A DNA stretch of 64,000 nt. Source: Amycolatopsis balhimycina FH 1894. Its GTDB lineage: Bacteria > Actinomycetota > Actinomycetes > Mycobacteriales > Pseudonocardiaceae. The stretch lies in assembly GCF_000384295.1 (NCBI RefSeq), contig NZ_KB913037.1, forward strand, positions 3,892,649 through 3,956,648, written 5' to 3'. A program made the translations under genes and the position numbers. Below the pieces are notes generated by a model. That model did not search any database. It was not told the origin of the DNA and saw nothing but the letters and a program-made list of their open reading frames with translations. Of this stretch, positions 18,519 to 26,452 are shown piece after piece. Each line of letters begins with the position of its first letter. The first letter of the stretch is position 1.

Positions 18519-18926
18519 GTGGCGGAGTGGGGCGATCTGGTCGCTTACATCAGGCAGGCGTACCGGGTGGTGCGCGACGAGCCCGACGAACTGCGCATCC
18601 GCCTGGTCTTCGGCGACGAACCCGACACCGAACAGCGTGCCCAGATCGTCGTGATCGCCCGCGAGATCCTCGACCAGCGCGAGGACTGGGTGCAGATCGC
18701 CACGCCGTTCGCCCGGCACGACGAGGTCGATCTCCTCGAGGTGCTGACCGAGGTCGGCGAGGCGATCGTGGTGGGCGGGCTCGCCGTGATGGGTGACCAC
18801 ATCGTGCTCCGCCACTCGCTCCCGCTGGTCAACCTGGACATCAACGAGTTCATCGATCCCCTCGAGCTCGTCGCCGGCGCGGCCGAGCTGCTGGAGCAGC
18901 AGTTCACCGGTCGCGACGACTACTGA
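18519..18926 (+). CDS. YbjN/secretion-chaperone-fold protein, function unknown
   Basis: 135 residues, acidic, without signal or membrane segments. GTG 18519 is chosen for GGACGGAG just upstream; the coding pattern weakens further 5'. The alternating helix and strand pattern (RIRLVFGDEPD, WVQIATPFA, EAIVVGGLAVMGDHIVLRHS) resembles the small alpha/beta proteins of the YbjN / type III chaperone-like group common in actinobacteria. The last 23 bases overlap the convergent MFS gene stop. I do not recognise a specific function. Confidence 0.6.
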   Translation: MAEWGDLVAYIRQAYRVVRDEPDELRIRLVFGDEPDTEQRAQIVVIAREILDQREDWVQIATPFARHDEVDLLEVLTEVGEAIVVGGLAVMGDHIVLRHSLPLVNLDINEFIDPLELVAGAAELLEQQFTGRDDY

Positions 18927-20241
18927 GCGGGAACACCGCGGCGCCCGCGGCCACGGTGAGCCCGGCCCCGAGGCCGAGCGCCGCGGCCGCCCCGCCGGTG
19001 CCGAGGCAGAGGCCGCCGAGGAGCGCGACGCCGAGGGTGCCGCCGAGCTGCTGCACCGCGTTGAGCAGCCCGGCCGCCGAGCCGGTTTCGTGCGGCCGGA
19101 CCCGGGCCAGGGCCGCGGTGAAGAACGGCACGGTGAACGTCCCCATCCCGAGCCCGCACAACGCCAGCGCGCCGAGCAGCGGCCACGGGTACGAACGCAC
19201 CCCGCCGGCGTAGACGGCGATGGCGGCGAGGATCCCGGCCAGCAGCAGGGCCAGTCCGGCGTACATCACGCGCGCGCCGAACTTCGGGACCAGCCGGGCA
19301 CCGGCGAACCACGACGACACCGCGAGCCCGGCCGAGAGCGGCAGCAGCGTCAGGCCCGCCGTGCGGACGTCGGCGCCGAGGCCCAGCTGCAGCTGCATCG
19401 GCACGACCTGCATCAGCCCGGTCATCACCGCGAAGAACAGCAGCGACCCCGCGAGCGCCGCCGGGAACCCGCGGTGGGCGAACAGGCTGGGCTCGACCAG
19501 CGGCGCGGCCGAGCGGCGCTGGTGGAACCCGAACACCACCAGCAGCGCGGCGCCGGCCGCGAGCAGGGCCCAGTTCGTCCCGTCCGGTTCGATCAGCGGG
19601 TACACGACCAGTGCGGCGCCGGCGACGACGAGCGCGGTGCCGACCGGGTCGAGCGCCGGCCGGGTGGCGGCCCGGTCCTCCCGCAGCAGCCGCGCGGCGA
19701 AGAGCACCGCGAGCCCGAGCGGGACGTTCACCAGGAACACCGCCCGCCACGACACCGACTGCGTCAACAGGCCGCCGAGCAGCGGCCCGGTGACCGCCGA
19801 CAGGCCCATCACCGGCCCGATGCTCCCCAGCGCCTTCGCGAGTTCGTCGCCGTCGAACAGGCCGCGGATGAGGCCGATGGTCTGCGGGACGATCAGCGCC
19901 GCGGCCGCGCCCTGCACCGCGCGCGCCCCGATCAGCAGGCCGGCCGCGCCGGAGACCGCGCAGACCAGTGACGCGAGCACGAAGCCCGCTACGCCGATCC
20001 GGAAGACCTTCGCCCGGCCGAAGAGGTCGCCGAGGCGGCCGCCGGTGATCAGGAAGGCCGCGAACGGCAGCGTGTAGGCCGCGCTGAACCACGGGACGTC
20101 GGCGGCCGGACCGGGCAGCGCGGCGTGGATCACCGGCCCCGCGACCTGCACGATCGTGGCGTCGAGCAGGTTCATCGCCTCGGCGGTGAGCAGGACGGCC
20201 AGTGCGGCCCAGCGCCACCGGTAACGGGTCATGGTCGGCAT
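18904..20241 (-). CDS. MFS drug/proton antiporter (DHA2-like)
   Basis: 445 residues, about 12-14 membrane helices. The N-terminal motif LLDATIVQVAGPVI and the loop GGRLGDLFGRAKVFRIG mark the drug:H+ antiporter-2 branch of the major facilitator superfamily. ATG 20241 is preferred over upstream starts because AAAGGGGG lies six bases ahead. It is transcribed away from an Lrp/AsnC-type regulator whose gene starts 109 bases off, with a dyad between them, so export is probably controlled by that regulator; an exported amino-acid-like compound or drug is plausible but not shown. Confidence 0.85.
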   Translation of the reverse strand: MPTMTRYRWRWAALAVLLTAEAMNLLDATIVQVAGPVIHAALPGPAADVPWFSAAYTLPFAAFLITGGRLGDLFGRAKVFRIGVAGFVLASLVCAVSGAAGLLIGARAVQGAAAALIVPQTIGLIRGLFDGDELAKALGSIGPVMGLSAVTGPLLGGLLTQSVSWRAVFLVNVPLGLAVLFAARLLREDRAATRPALDPVGTALVVAGAALVVYPLIEPDGTNWALLAAGAALLVVFGFHQRRSAAPLVEPSLFAHRGFPAALAGSLLFFAVMTGLMQVVPMQLQLGLGADVRTAGLTLLPLSAGLAVSSWFAGARLVPKFGARVMYAGLALLLAGILAAIAVYAGGVRSYPWPLLGALALCGLGMGTFTVPFFTAALARVRPHETGSAAGLLNAVQQLGGTLGVALLGGLCLGTGGAAAALGLGAGLTVAAGAAVFPLSSRRDR

Positions 20242-20296
20242 GGGTGCCCCCTTTCGTTCGCCGCCCACCTTGACGAGTGGTCGCACCGGCGTTCCA

Positions 20297-20315
20297 GCTA
20301 TCGAGCGTGGATAGC
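20297..20315. promoter_or_regulatory. Candidate operator between MFS and Lrp genes
   Basis: Inverted repeat GCTATC-N7-GATAGC lies centrally between the divergent MFS (20241) and Lrp/AsnC (20351) starts. The position suits a site at which the Lrp-type protein controls both genes. Confidence 0.45.
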
Positions 20316-20350
20316 GGATTTCTTCCATCGGATGCGGTTGAATGCGGGAT

Positions 20351-21298
20351 ATGATCACGCTGGACGCCGTCGACCGCGCCCTGATCCACGCGCTGCACGT
20401 CGACGGCCGGGCGCCGTTCACGAAGATCGGCGACGTCCTCGGCGTCTCGACGCAGACCGTGGCGCGGCGCTACCGCCGTCTTCGCGCCGAAGCGTCGCTT
20501 CGCGTCGTCGGCCTGCCGGACCCGCAACGCGCCGGGCAGGCCGAGTGGATGGTCCGGCTGACCGCGACGCCGCACACCGCGCAGGACCTTGCCCACGCGC
20601 TCGCCCGCCGCGCCGACACCGCGTGGATCAAGCTCATGTCCGGCGGCACCGAGATCTGCGTGAACGTGCAGACGCCCGCCACGAGCGACCATTCACTGCT
20701 GCTGCGGGACATCCCGCGGACCGCGAGCATCACCGCGGTGTCGGCGCATCAGCTGCTGCACCGCTACTTCGGCGGCCCGGACGCCTGGCTGGGCCGCGCG
20801 AACTCCCTCGACGCGGCGCAGATCGCGGCGCTCACGCCGGCGCACCAGGGGCCGGGCAAGCCGCTGACCGGCGAGGACGACGCGCTGATGGCCGCGCTGC
20901 AGCGGGACGGCCGCGCGAGCCTGGCCGAGCTGGCGACCGCCACCGGCTGGTCCGCGGCGACCGTTGCACGGCGGCTGGCGGACCTCCAGGCCGGCGGCAC
21001 GGTGTTCTTCGACCTGGAGATCGACCCCGCGCCGCTGGGCGCCACGACGCAGGCGCTGCTCTGGATGGCGGTCGCGCCCGCCCACCTCGACCGGGTCGCG
21101 AAGAAGCTGTCGGCACACCCGGAACTCGCGCTCGTCGCCGCGACGACCGGCTCGGCCACCCTGGTCGCGCACGCGCTCTGCCCGGACGCGGCCGCCCTGC
21201 ACCACTACCTGACCCACCGGCTGGGCGCGCTCGACGCCATCCGCACGCTGGAGACGGCGCCGGTCCTGCGGACGATCAAGGCCGCCGCGTCCCGCTGA
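20351..21298 (+). CDS. Lrp/AsnC-family regulator, duplicated architecture
   Basis: 315 residues, twice the normal Lrp length. Two AsnC-type HTH domains (about 3-50, LDAVDRALIHALHVDGRAPF; and about 174-220, LTGEDDALMAALQRDGRASL) each precede a RAM-like ligand-binding half, so one chain mimics an Lrp dimer. Such tandem proteins are common in actinomycetes. Start ATG 20351 agrees with the domain start; ATG 20342 is an alternative three codons upstream. It is divergent from the MFS exporter gene, the usual partner arrangement, and is likely an effector-responsive switch for it. Confidence 0.8.
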   Translation: MITLDAVDRALIHALHVDGRAPFTKIGDVLGVSTQTVARRYRRLRAEASLRVVGLPDPQRAGQAEWMVRLTATPHTAQDLAHALARRADTAWIKLMSGGTEICVNVQTPATSDHSLLLRDIPRTASITAVSAHQLLHRYFGGPDAWLGRANSLDAAQIAALTPAHQGPGKPLTGEDDALMAALQRDGRASLAELATATGWSAATVARRLADLQAGGTVFFDLEIDPAPLGATTQALLWMAVAPAHLDRVAKKLSAHPELALVAATTGSATLVAHALCPDAAALHHYLTHRLGALDAIRTLETAPVLRTIKAAASR

Positions 21299-21317
21299 GG
21301 CCAGGCCGGCCCCCGGA

Positions 21318-21372
21318 CGTCGTGAACGACCCTTTCCTGTCGTCCGACGTCATGAACGGGTCGTTCACGACG
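21318..21372. terminator. Palindrome between convergent Lrp and anti-sigma genes
   Basis: 15-base perfect arms (21318-21332 and 21358-21372) with the outer sequence CGTCGTGAACGACCC. It begins 20 bases after the Lrp stop and ends 35 bases before the stop of the minus-strand anti-sigma gene, so it can terminate both. Outer sequence resembles the other palindromes (GTGAACGA vs GTGAATG, GTGAGTGA). Confidence 0.7.
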
Positions 21373-21406
21373 CCGGACCGACTCGGCACGGACGCGCGTC
21401 GGAGTC

Positions 21407-21583
21407 CTAAGTGGACTTCACGTCGACCAGGTGGTCGAGCATGCCGCGGACGGCTTCGAACTCCCGGACCTCCTGGCGGCAGTCCGGGCAGGCGTCGAGG
21501 TGCCGCTCGACCCGTGCCGCGTCGGCGGCGTCGAGCAACCCCAGGCTGTAGGCCCCGAGGTCGGTCCGGTCGTACCGGCCCAT
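21407..21583 (-). CDS. Small zinc-finger anti-sigma-like protein
   Basis: 58 residues starting MGRYDRTDLGAYSLGLLD, with the zinc anti-sigma motif H-x3-C-x2-C (ERHLDACPDCRQE) at about 28-35 and a helical tail. This is the N-terminal ZAS domain alone, with no membrane segment or sensor domain. GGAGA lies nine bases before ATG 21583 and almost all third codon positions are G or C, which supports coding despite the small size. No sigma factor gene is adjacent, so it either acts on a sigma factor encoded elsewhere or is the cut-down survivor of a longer anti-sigma gene. Confidence 0.7.
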   Translation of the reverse strand: MGRYDRTDLGAYSLGLLDAADAARVERHLDACPDCRQEVREFEAVRGMLDHLVDVKST

Positions 21584-21897
21584 GAATCGCGTCTCCGTTT
21601 CCGCATCCCGTGAGGGAACGCCCGCACTATCGGATGTCTCCAGAGTCCGGAAAAGGACGCGCCACCGGCGAAGTTCCGCGTTTTTCTACCCGTTCGGCCG
21701 ACAACTTCGGACGGCAATCAGCCCATGTGAGTGAAAGCGGTCGTCACGCAGCTCACCCGTCCGAACACGGAAAGCTTTTGTGGGCGCGACTTCGCCGATT
21801 CCGCGTCATGGCTCCCCGGCTCACTCGTCGGACCTGCGTCGGGTTGGAGTTTTCCGCCTCGACCTGGGCAAGCAGGCGATCCGAAACGAGGAGAGCG
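21584..21897. other. 314-base divergent intergenic region, no gene seen
   Basis: Separates the minus-strand anti-sigma gene from the plus-strand three-helix protein gene. Third-position GC is poor in every frame, so it is probably only promoter DNA for the two genes. No confident operator or RNA structure was recognised. Confidence 0.5.
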
Positions 21898-22146
21898 ATG
21901 ACCGTACGGAGCCACCGGGCGGACGACGTCGTGGACGAGGTCGGGGTGTGGCTGGCGGGGGAGTTCGCGGGACGGCTCCCCGTCTCGGAGATCGATCGCG
22001 TCGTCCGGGCGACGCGGTTCGACCTCGAAGGCAGCATCGCGCCGGAGGAGCTCGGGGAGATGCTCCACCGGCTGGGCCGGGCCCGGCTGCAGCGGCTCCT
22101 GCAGTACGCGCCGGCCACGCAGGTGCGGATTCCGCAGGCACGCTGA
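21898..22146 (+). CDS. Small three-helix dimerisation-type protein
   Basis: 82 residues, entirely helical. The middle (LAGEFAGRLPVSEIDRVVRA) matches the small actinobacterial proteins annotated as having a three-helix bundle dimerisation domain. ACGAGGAGAGCG precedes ATG 21898, which fixes the start; an in-frame extension upstream has no coding character. No membrane or DNA-binding motif is evident. It stands alone between two promoter regions. Function unknown. Confidence 0.65.
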   Translation: MTVRSHRADDVVDEVGVWLAGEFAGRLPVSEIDRVVRATRFDLEGSIAPEELGEMLHRLGRARLQRLLQYAPATQVRIPQAR

Positions 22147-22243
22147 CGCCGGCGGCCGGGCGTCGTCCCGGCCACCCGGCCACGGCTTCGGTCCGCGAGG
22201 GGACGTTCGCGCACACCCCTTGCCCGGATCGGCCGGATTCTTG

Positions 22244-22259
22244 ACTGGACTAGACCAAT
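22244..22259. promoter_or_regulatory. DasR-type dre site upstream of chitinase
   Basis: The core TGGACTAGACCA differs from the palindromic DasR consensus TGGTCTAGACCA at one base. It lies about 112-127 bases before the chitinase start and just after a TTGACT -35-like hexamer (22241-22246). DasR is a GntR regulator that represses chitin and GlcNAc genes until GlcNAc-phosphates are present, so GlcNAc-responsive control of this chitinase is predicted. Confidence 0.65.
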
Positions 22260-22370
22260 CTGCTCTAGTGACCGTTGTCACGTTCGTCTCGGCCGGATGA
22301 GCACCCCCCATCTTCGACACCGGGCGCCCGCGCGCCCGGATCCTGTCGTGGCCGAAGGAGTGAGCGAGTC

Positions 22371-23441
22371 TTGAGAAGACGTCTTGTCGCGGTCCTGTCC
22401 GCTGTCGCCGCCGTAGCCGGGCTCGCGTTCGGCGTACCCACGCTGACCGGGCAGGCCCCGCAGGCGGCCGCCGCCGCGTGCAGCGCGCCGAACTGGGTCG
22501 CGGGCCAGTGGTACGACGTCGGCGCGGTCGTGCGCTACACCAACGGCGGCTACTACCGCGCCAAAAACGCCAACCCGGGGTACGACCCGATCATCAGCAC
22601 CTGGTACTGGGAGCCGTACAGCTGTGACGGCGGGGGCGGCACCACCTGCAGCTACCCGGACTGGGTCGCCGGCCAGTGGTACGACGTCGGCGCGATCGTC
22701 CGCTACACCAACGGCGGCTACTACCGCGCCAAAAACGCCAACCCGGGCTACGACCCGATCATCAGCACCTGGTACTGGGAGCCCTACGACTGCGGCGGCG
22801 GCACCGACCCCGGCAACCCGGGCTCGTTCGTCGTCAGCGAAGCCCAGTTCAACCAGATGTTCCCGGGCCGGAACTCCTTCTACACCTACAGCGGCCTCAC
22901 CGCGGCGTTGTCGGCATACCCCGGCTTCGCGAACACCGGCAGCGACACGGTGAAGAAGCAGGAAGCCGCGGCGTTCCTCGCCAACGTCAGCCACGAAACC
23001 GGCGGGCTCGTCTACATCGTCGAACAGAACACGGCCAACTACCCGCACTACTGCGACTGGAACCAGCCCTACGGCTGTCCGGCGGGCCAATCGGCCTACT
23101 ACGGCCGCGGCCCGATCCAGCTGAGCTGGAACTTCAACTACAAGGCCGCCGGTGACGCGCTCGGCATCGACCTGCTCGGCAACCCCTGGCAGGTCGAGCA
23201 GAACGCGGCCGTCGCCTGGAAGACCGGGCTCTGGTACTGGAACACCCAGAGCGGCCCTGGCACGATGACCCCGCACAACGCGATGGTCGGCCAGCGCGGG
23301 TTCGGCGAAACCATCCGCAGCATCAACGGCTCGATCGAATGCAACGGCGGCAACCCCGCCCAGGTCGAGAGCCGCGTCTCGAAGTACCGGCAGATCAGCT
23401 CGATCCTCGGCGTCGACCCCGGCGCCAACCTCTACTGCTGA
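22371..23441 (+). CDS. Secreted GH19 chitinase with two tandem chitin-binding modules
   Basis: 356 residues. The TTG start at 22371 is preferred because GAAGGAG lies ten bases upstream and a signal peptide follows at once (hydrophobic 7-22, cleavage near AAAAA 36). Two carbohydrate-binding modules of family 5/12 type (about 41-83 and 97-139, each with WVAGQWYDVGA and STWYWEPY) are nearly identical. The GH19 catalytic domain runs from about 155 to the end, with acid glutamate in NVSHETGG and the motif YYGRGPIQLSWNFNY. It cleaves chitin outside the cell. A dre-like site upstream suggests DasR control; a strong hairpin follows the stop. Confidence 0.9.
   Translation: MRRRLVAVLSAVAAVAGLAFGVPTLTGQAPQAAAAACSAPNWVAGQWYDVGAVVRYTNGGYYRAKNANPGYDPIISTWYWEPYSCDGGGGTTCSYPDWVAGQWYDVGAIVRYTNGGYYRAKNANPGYDPIISTWYWEPYDCGGGTDPGNPGSFVVSEAQFNQMFPGRNSFYTYSGLTAALSAYPGFANTGSDTVKKQEAAAFLANVSHETGGLVYIVEQNTANYPHYCDWNQPYGCPAGQSAYYGRGPIQLSWNFNYKAAGDALGIDLLGNPWQVEQNAAVAWKTGLWYWNTQSGPGTMTPHNAMVGQRGFGETIRSINGSIECNGGNPAQVESRVSKYRQISSILGVDPGANLYC
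22492..22787 (+). repeat. Direct repeat encoding the two chitin-binding modules
   Basis: Two 128-base units, 22492-22619 and 22660-22787, differ at five positions by eye, only one of which changes an amino acid (Val to Ile). The intervening 40 bases encode a Gly-rich linker. This indicates recent duplication or ongoing gene conversion. Confidence 0.85.
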
Positions 23442-23445
23442 GCGA

Positions 23446-23476
23446 GCGGGCAGGGTGCGCCGCACCCTGCCCGCTA
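23446..23476. terminator. Terminator after chitinase gene
   Basis: 15-base perfect arms (23446-23460 and 23462-23476) around one base (four-base effective loop), starting four bases after the chitinase stop and ending four bases before the convergent thioesterase stop, so it probably serves both strands. Confidence 0.8.
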
Positions 23477-23480
23477 CCGT

Positions 23481-24227
23481 TCAGCGGGCGAGCCGGTCGC
23501 CGATCAGCCCGGTGATCGCCGCCGCCTCGTCCTTGAGGTAGAAGTGTCCGCCCGGGAACGTCTTCAGCTCGAACCCGGCGGACGTGCGGTCCGCCCAGCC
23601 GCTCGCCTGGGCCTCGTCGACCTTCGGGTCCTGGTCGCCGAGCAGCGCGACGATCGGGCAGCTGACGTCCGGGCCGGGGCGGTAGTGGTAGCGCTCGGCG
23701 GCCCGGTAGTCGCTGCGCAGCGCGGGCAGCGCCATGCGGCGGATGTCCGGGTCGTCGAGGATCGCCGCCTCGGTGCCGCCGAGCCGCTTGACCTCGGCCA
23801 GCAGCTCGTCGTCGTTCTTCAGGTGGACGCCGTCGCCGAGGGGCCCGGACGGCGCGCGGCGGCCGGAAACGAACAGGGTGTGCAGCCGCGTCCCCCGCGC
23901 CTCGAGCCGCCGCGCGACCTCGAAGGCCAGGCTGGCGCCCATGCTGTGGCCGAAGAACGCCACCGGCCCGCCCATCACCGCCGGGAGCACGCCGGCCAGC
24001 CGGTCGGCGAGCACGAACAGGTCGTCCACCGCGGGTTCGCCGTACCGGTCCTGCCGGCCCGGGTACTGCACGACCAGGACCTCCACCGCGGGGGCCAGCG
24101 CCGCCGAAACGGGGCGGTAGTAGCTCGCCGCGCCTCCGGCGTGCGGGAAGCACACGAGCCGGACCGGGGCGGCGGGCGCCGGGTGGAAGCGCCGGATCCA
24201 CTCCGAAGCCTCGAGCGAAATCGTCAT
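23481..24227 (-). CDS. Type II thioesterase (alpha/beta hydrolase)
   Basis: 248 residues. Family marks are LVCFPHAGGAASYYRP near the N-terminus, the nucleophile elbow GHSMGA (serine near 96), the aspartate in LLGDQDPKV and the histidine in FPGGHFYL. Such enzymes free stalled acyl groups from the carrier proteins of polyketide synthases and non-ribosomal peptide synthetases. No PKS or NRPS gene is visible within this window, so it is either an orphan editor or serves a distant cluster. It is flanked by strong hairpins on both sides and therefore likely monocistronic. Confidence 0.88.
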   Translation of the reverse strand: MTISLEASEWIRRFHPAPAAPVRLVCFPHAGGAASYYRPVSAALAPAVEVLVVQYPGRQDRYGEPAVDDLFVLADRLAGVLPAVMGGPVAFFGHSMGASLAFEVARRLEARGTRLHTLFVSGRRAPSGPLGDGVHLKNDDELLAEVKRLGGTEAAILDDPDIRRMALPALRSDYRAAERYHYRPGPDVSCPIVALLGDQDPKVDEAQASGWADRTSAGFELKTFPGGHFYLKDEAAAITGLIGDRLAR

Positions 24228-24274
24228 GCTCTCGAATCTGTCAGGCCGTCGCGCCCGCGTCGACCCCGTCGCAC

Positions 24275-24313
24275 GGAAAACGGGGCCGGTCCACCTGGAC
24301 CGGCCCCGTTTCC
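24275..24313 (-). terminator. Terminator after thioester-domain protein gene
   Basis: Arms 24275-24292 and 24297-24313 pair over 17 bases with one bulged A and a four-base loop. Read on the minus strand, the stem follows the stop at 24324 and ends in TTTTCC, a partial U-tract. Confidence 0.75.
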
Positions 24314-24323
24314 TGGTCGTGCG

Positions 24324-25478
24324 TTACGCGCGGCTGCGACGACGGTTCAGCAGCAGCATCAGCGCACCGCCGCCGAGCAGCAGGCCGCCGACGGTGAACG
24401 GAACCGCGGCGTCGACACCGGTGTTGGCCAGCTCGCCGCCACCGGACTGCGCGCCACCCGGGGTGGTCGGCACCGGGCTCGTGACCGGGGCACCCGCCTC
24501 GGTCCAGCTCGCGGCCGCCTTCGCGGTCACCTGGGTCTTCTCCGAGTCGGCCACGATCAGCGACTGGGCTTCCTGGGTCTCGTAGTTCTGGGCGACGAAC
24601 AGCCGGCCGGTGTCCAACTGCCCGGTCACCTTGAGCGCGAAGGAACCCTTGCCGGGCTTGGTGCCCGCCGGGATGTCGACGAACAGCTTGCTGCCGTCCT
24701 TGACGTCCGCCCCCTTCAGCTCCTTGCCGTCAGCGTCGGTGATCTTGACGCCGTCGGGCAGTTCGCTGGTCAGCGCGGTGATGTCACCGGTCGTGGCCAC
24801 GTTGAACGGCCCGATCTTGGTGCCCGCGGCGCCTTCGGTCTTGTCCGCGGCGATGTTCAGCGTCGGCTTCGGCTGCTTGCCGAGACCGGCGTTGTCGGGA
24901 CCGGTCAGGTAGTCGTACAGCGCGACGACGTCGGCCGAGGCGTCGGCGTCCTCGTACGGCAGCGGCTTGCCTTTGTCGAGGTTCGTGTTGTCGCTGAAGT
25001 GCCAGACCGACGCCTGGGTCGCGGTGATGGCCTCCTGCTCGGAGAGGCCGCCGTGCAGCTTGGCGCCCTTCTTGGCGAGCACGTCGCCCAGGTCGGCCGC
25101 CTTGACCCCCGGGTAGCCGTGGTGCAGCACCCAGTTGATCTTGTCGCTGTTCGCCTGGAAGTTCTTCGACTCTTCGCTCTTGGGGTACTGGTTCCACGGC
25201 CGCTCGACCATGTCCACGTCGGTGCGCATCCCGACCTTGATCTGCACGCAGTAGAGCTTGAGCGTCTTGCCGTCCGACAGCTTCATCCCGAACAGCTCGG
25301 TCACGTAGTTCCGGCCGGGGCCGAGGTTGACGCTGAACCCTTCGGTTCCGCCGCCCTTGACGACCCGGCCCCGCGCGGCGCCGTCGTCCGCGAGCGCCGC
25401 GGGAGTGCCGACCATGACCGCGGCGGCCGCGGCGAGCACCGCGATCCCGCCACGCACGAGTGCTGACCTGACCTGCAT
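24324..25478 (-). CDS. Cell-wall-anchored thioester-domain surface protein (LAxTG)
   Basis: 384 residues. A signal peptide (1-30, ending ALA) is followed by a TQxA/thioester domain: the reactive Cys lies in LYCVQIKVGM (Cys77) and the TQAS motif near 150 (ATQASVWHF) supplies the Gln, predicting an internal Cys-Gln thioester like those that bind host surfaces covalently in Gram-positive adhesins. A beta-rich stalk follows, then a Pro/Thr segment and the sorting signal LANTG (about 350), a hydrophobic helix and an RRRSRA tail, typical of class E sortase substrates. AGGAGAT precedes ATG 25478. Its partner surface is unknown; streptomycete relatives exist. Confidence 0.85.
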   Translation of the reverse strand: MQVRSALVRGGIAVLAAAAAVMVGTPAALADDGAARGRVVKGGGTEGFSVNLGPGRNYVTELFGMKLSDGKTLKLYCVQIKVGMRTDVDMVERPWNQYPKSEESKNFQANSDKINWVLHHGYPGVKAADLGDVLAKKGAKLHGGLSEQEAITATQASVWHFSDNTNLDKGKPLPYEDADASADVVALYDYLTGPDNAGLGKQPKPTLNIAADKTEGAAGTKIGPFNVATTGDITALTSELPDGVKITDADGKELKGADVKDGSKLFVDIPAGTKPGKGSFALKVTGQLDTGRLFVAQNYETQEAQSLIVADSEKTQVTAKAAASWTEAGAPVTSPVPTTPGGAQSGGGELANTGVDAAVPFTVGGLLLGGGALMLLLNRRRSRA

Positions 25479-25822
25479 AAATCTCCTATCCGAGCCCGAA
25501 CCACGCCGTTTGGGCCGCGTGGGATGAAAATCCCCGACCACAGCGGCCACCGATTCGGGTGAGTGATCACCCAGTCAAGCGAGATCGGAGCATACACAGA
25601 CCACACAAGAGCTACGCAGGGTGCCCCCACAAACACGAAAGTGGGCAAAACGCCGCTGAATGGCCCAGTGAGAAAGTCTCGAAACGACGTTTTGTCCGGC
25701 GAGCGCGACGGAGCCCGGCGAATCCACGCCGGGCCCAAAGGTCTTGAATGACTCATTCAGGACCTCCGAAGACCTGAATGAGTCATTCAAGACGCTCGCC
25801 CACGCAGCCGGGCCGCACCCGG
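25479..25822. other. 344-base intergenic region with palindrome copy 2
   Basis: Holds the promoter of the surface-protein gene (right part of its upstream region is comparatively A+T-rich, 25560-25700) and the TGAATGA palindrome at 25741-25793 behind the TetR gene. No further gene is supported. Confidence 0.5.
25741..25793. terminator. TGAATGA palindrome, copy 2
   Basis: All 53 bases are identical to copy 1 at 18342-18394, including the loop. It lies 30 bases beyond the stop of the minus-strand TetR gene (25823). Flanking bases also match for two to three positions (AGGTC), after which similarity ends. Confidence 0.75.
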
Positions 25823-26452
25823 TCAAGCGTGTCCGGCTACCTCGTCCGAGGCGGGTCGCAGCACCGAAACCATCCGGCCGATGGTGGCGGCGTACTCCGC
25901 CTTCAGCCGTGGTTTGTCCACATCGGACGCTTCGGCCAGTGCCATCCCCGCGGTGCCCAGCATGCCGAACACCAGCCGGGTCGTGGTCTCCAGTGGCTGG
26001 TCTTCGATTTCGCCTGCCGCCATCAGCGCCTTGATCAGCTGCTCGACGAGGCCGTAGGCGAACTGCTCCTCGGCCGCCCGCCAGCGCAGCCAGCCGAGGG
26101 CGATCGGGGCCTCCAGGCAGACGATCCGGCCGTACACCGGGTCGCAACAGCGGTCGAGGAACGCGTCGAGTCCGGCGATCGCCGCCGATCGGGGTTCCGC
26201 CGCCCGTGCCGCGGCGGCCGCGCAAAGCGCCGTCGAATCGGTCTCGAGCTGCTCGAACACCGCCTCGAACAACGCGCCCTTGCCGGCGAAGTGGTGGTAG
26301 ATCGCGCCGCGCGTGGCCTGGATGTCGCCGGCGATGTCCTCCAGCGCCGTGCCGGCGAAGCCGTGCTCGGCGAACCGGCGGGTGGCCGCCGCCAGCAGAG
26401 CGGCCCGGGTTGCCTCGGAGTACTGCTCCCGTCGGCTCTTGACCGTCGACAT
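25823..26452 (-). CDS. TetR-family repressor, divergent from a P450 gene
   Basis: 209 residues. The N-terminal HTH is standard (RAALLAAATRRFAEHGFAGT, then GAIYHHFAGKGALFEAVF, about 18-62); the ligand domain is helical. ATG 26452 gives the normal family start; an ATG at 26470 would add six residues. Both lie inside the symmetric operator array 26448-26502 and neither has a Shine-Dalgarno sequence, so the mRNA may be leaderless. The gene faces away from the P450 gene 84 bases off, the classic layout for a repressor controlling itself and the P450. Confidence 0.85.
   Translation of the reverse strand: MSTVKSRREQYSEATRAALLAAATRRFAEHGFAGTALEDIAGDIQATRGAIYHHFAGKGALFEAVFEQLETDSTALCAAAAARAAEPRSAAIAGLDAFLDRCCDPVYGRIVCLEAPIALGWLRWRAAEEQFAYGLVEQLIKALMAAGEIEDQPLETTTRLVFGMLGTAGMALAEASDVDKPRLKAEYAATIGRMVSVLRPASDEVAGHA

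Noticed and set aside
18345..18926. Frames starting MNDSFRTSED or MNDSFRSSEV at the palindromes
   Set aside because: The palindrome itself reads as such a peptide in both directions. The recurring start is a by-product of the repeat, not a gene family.
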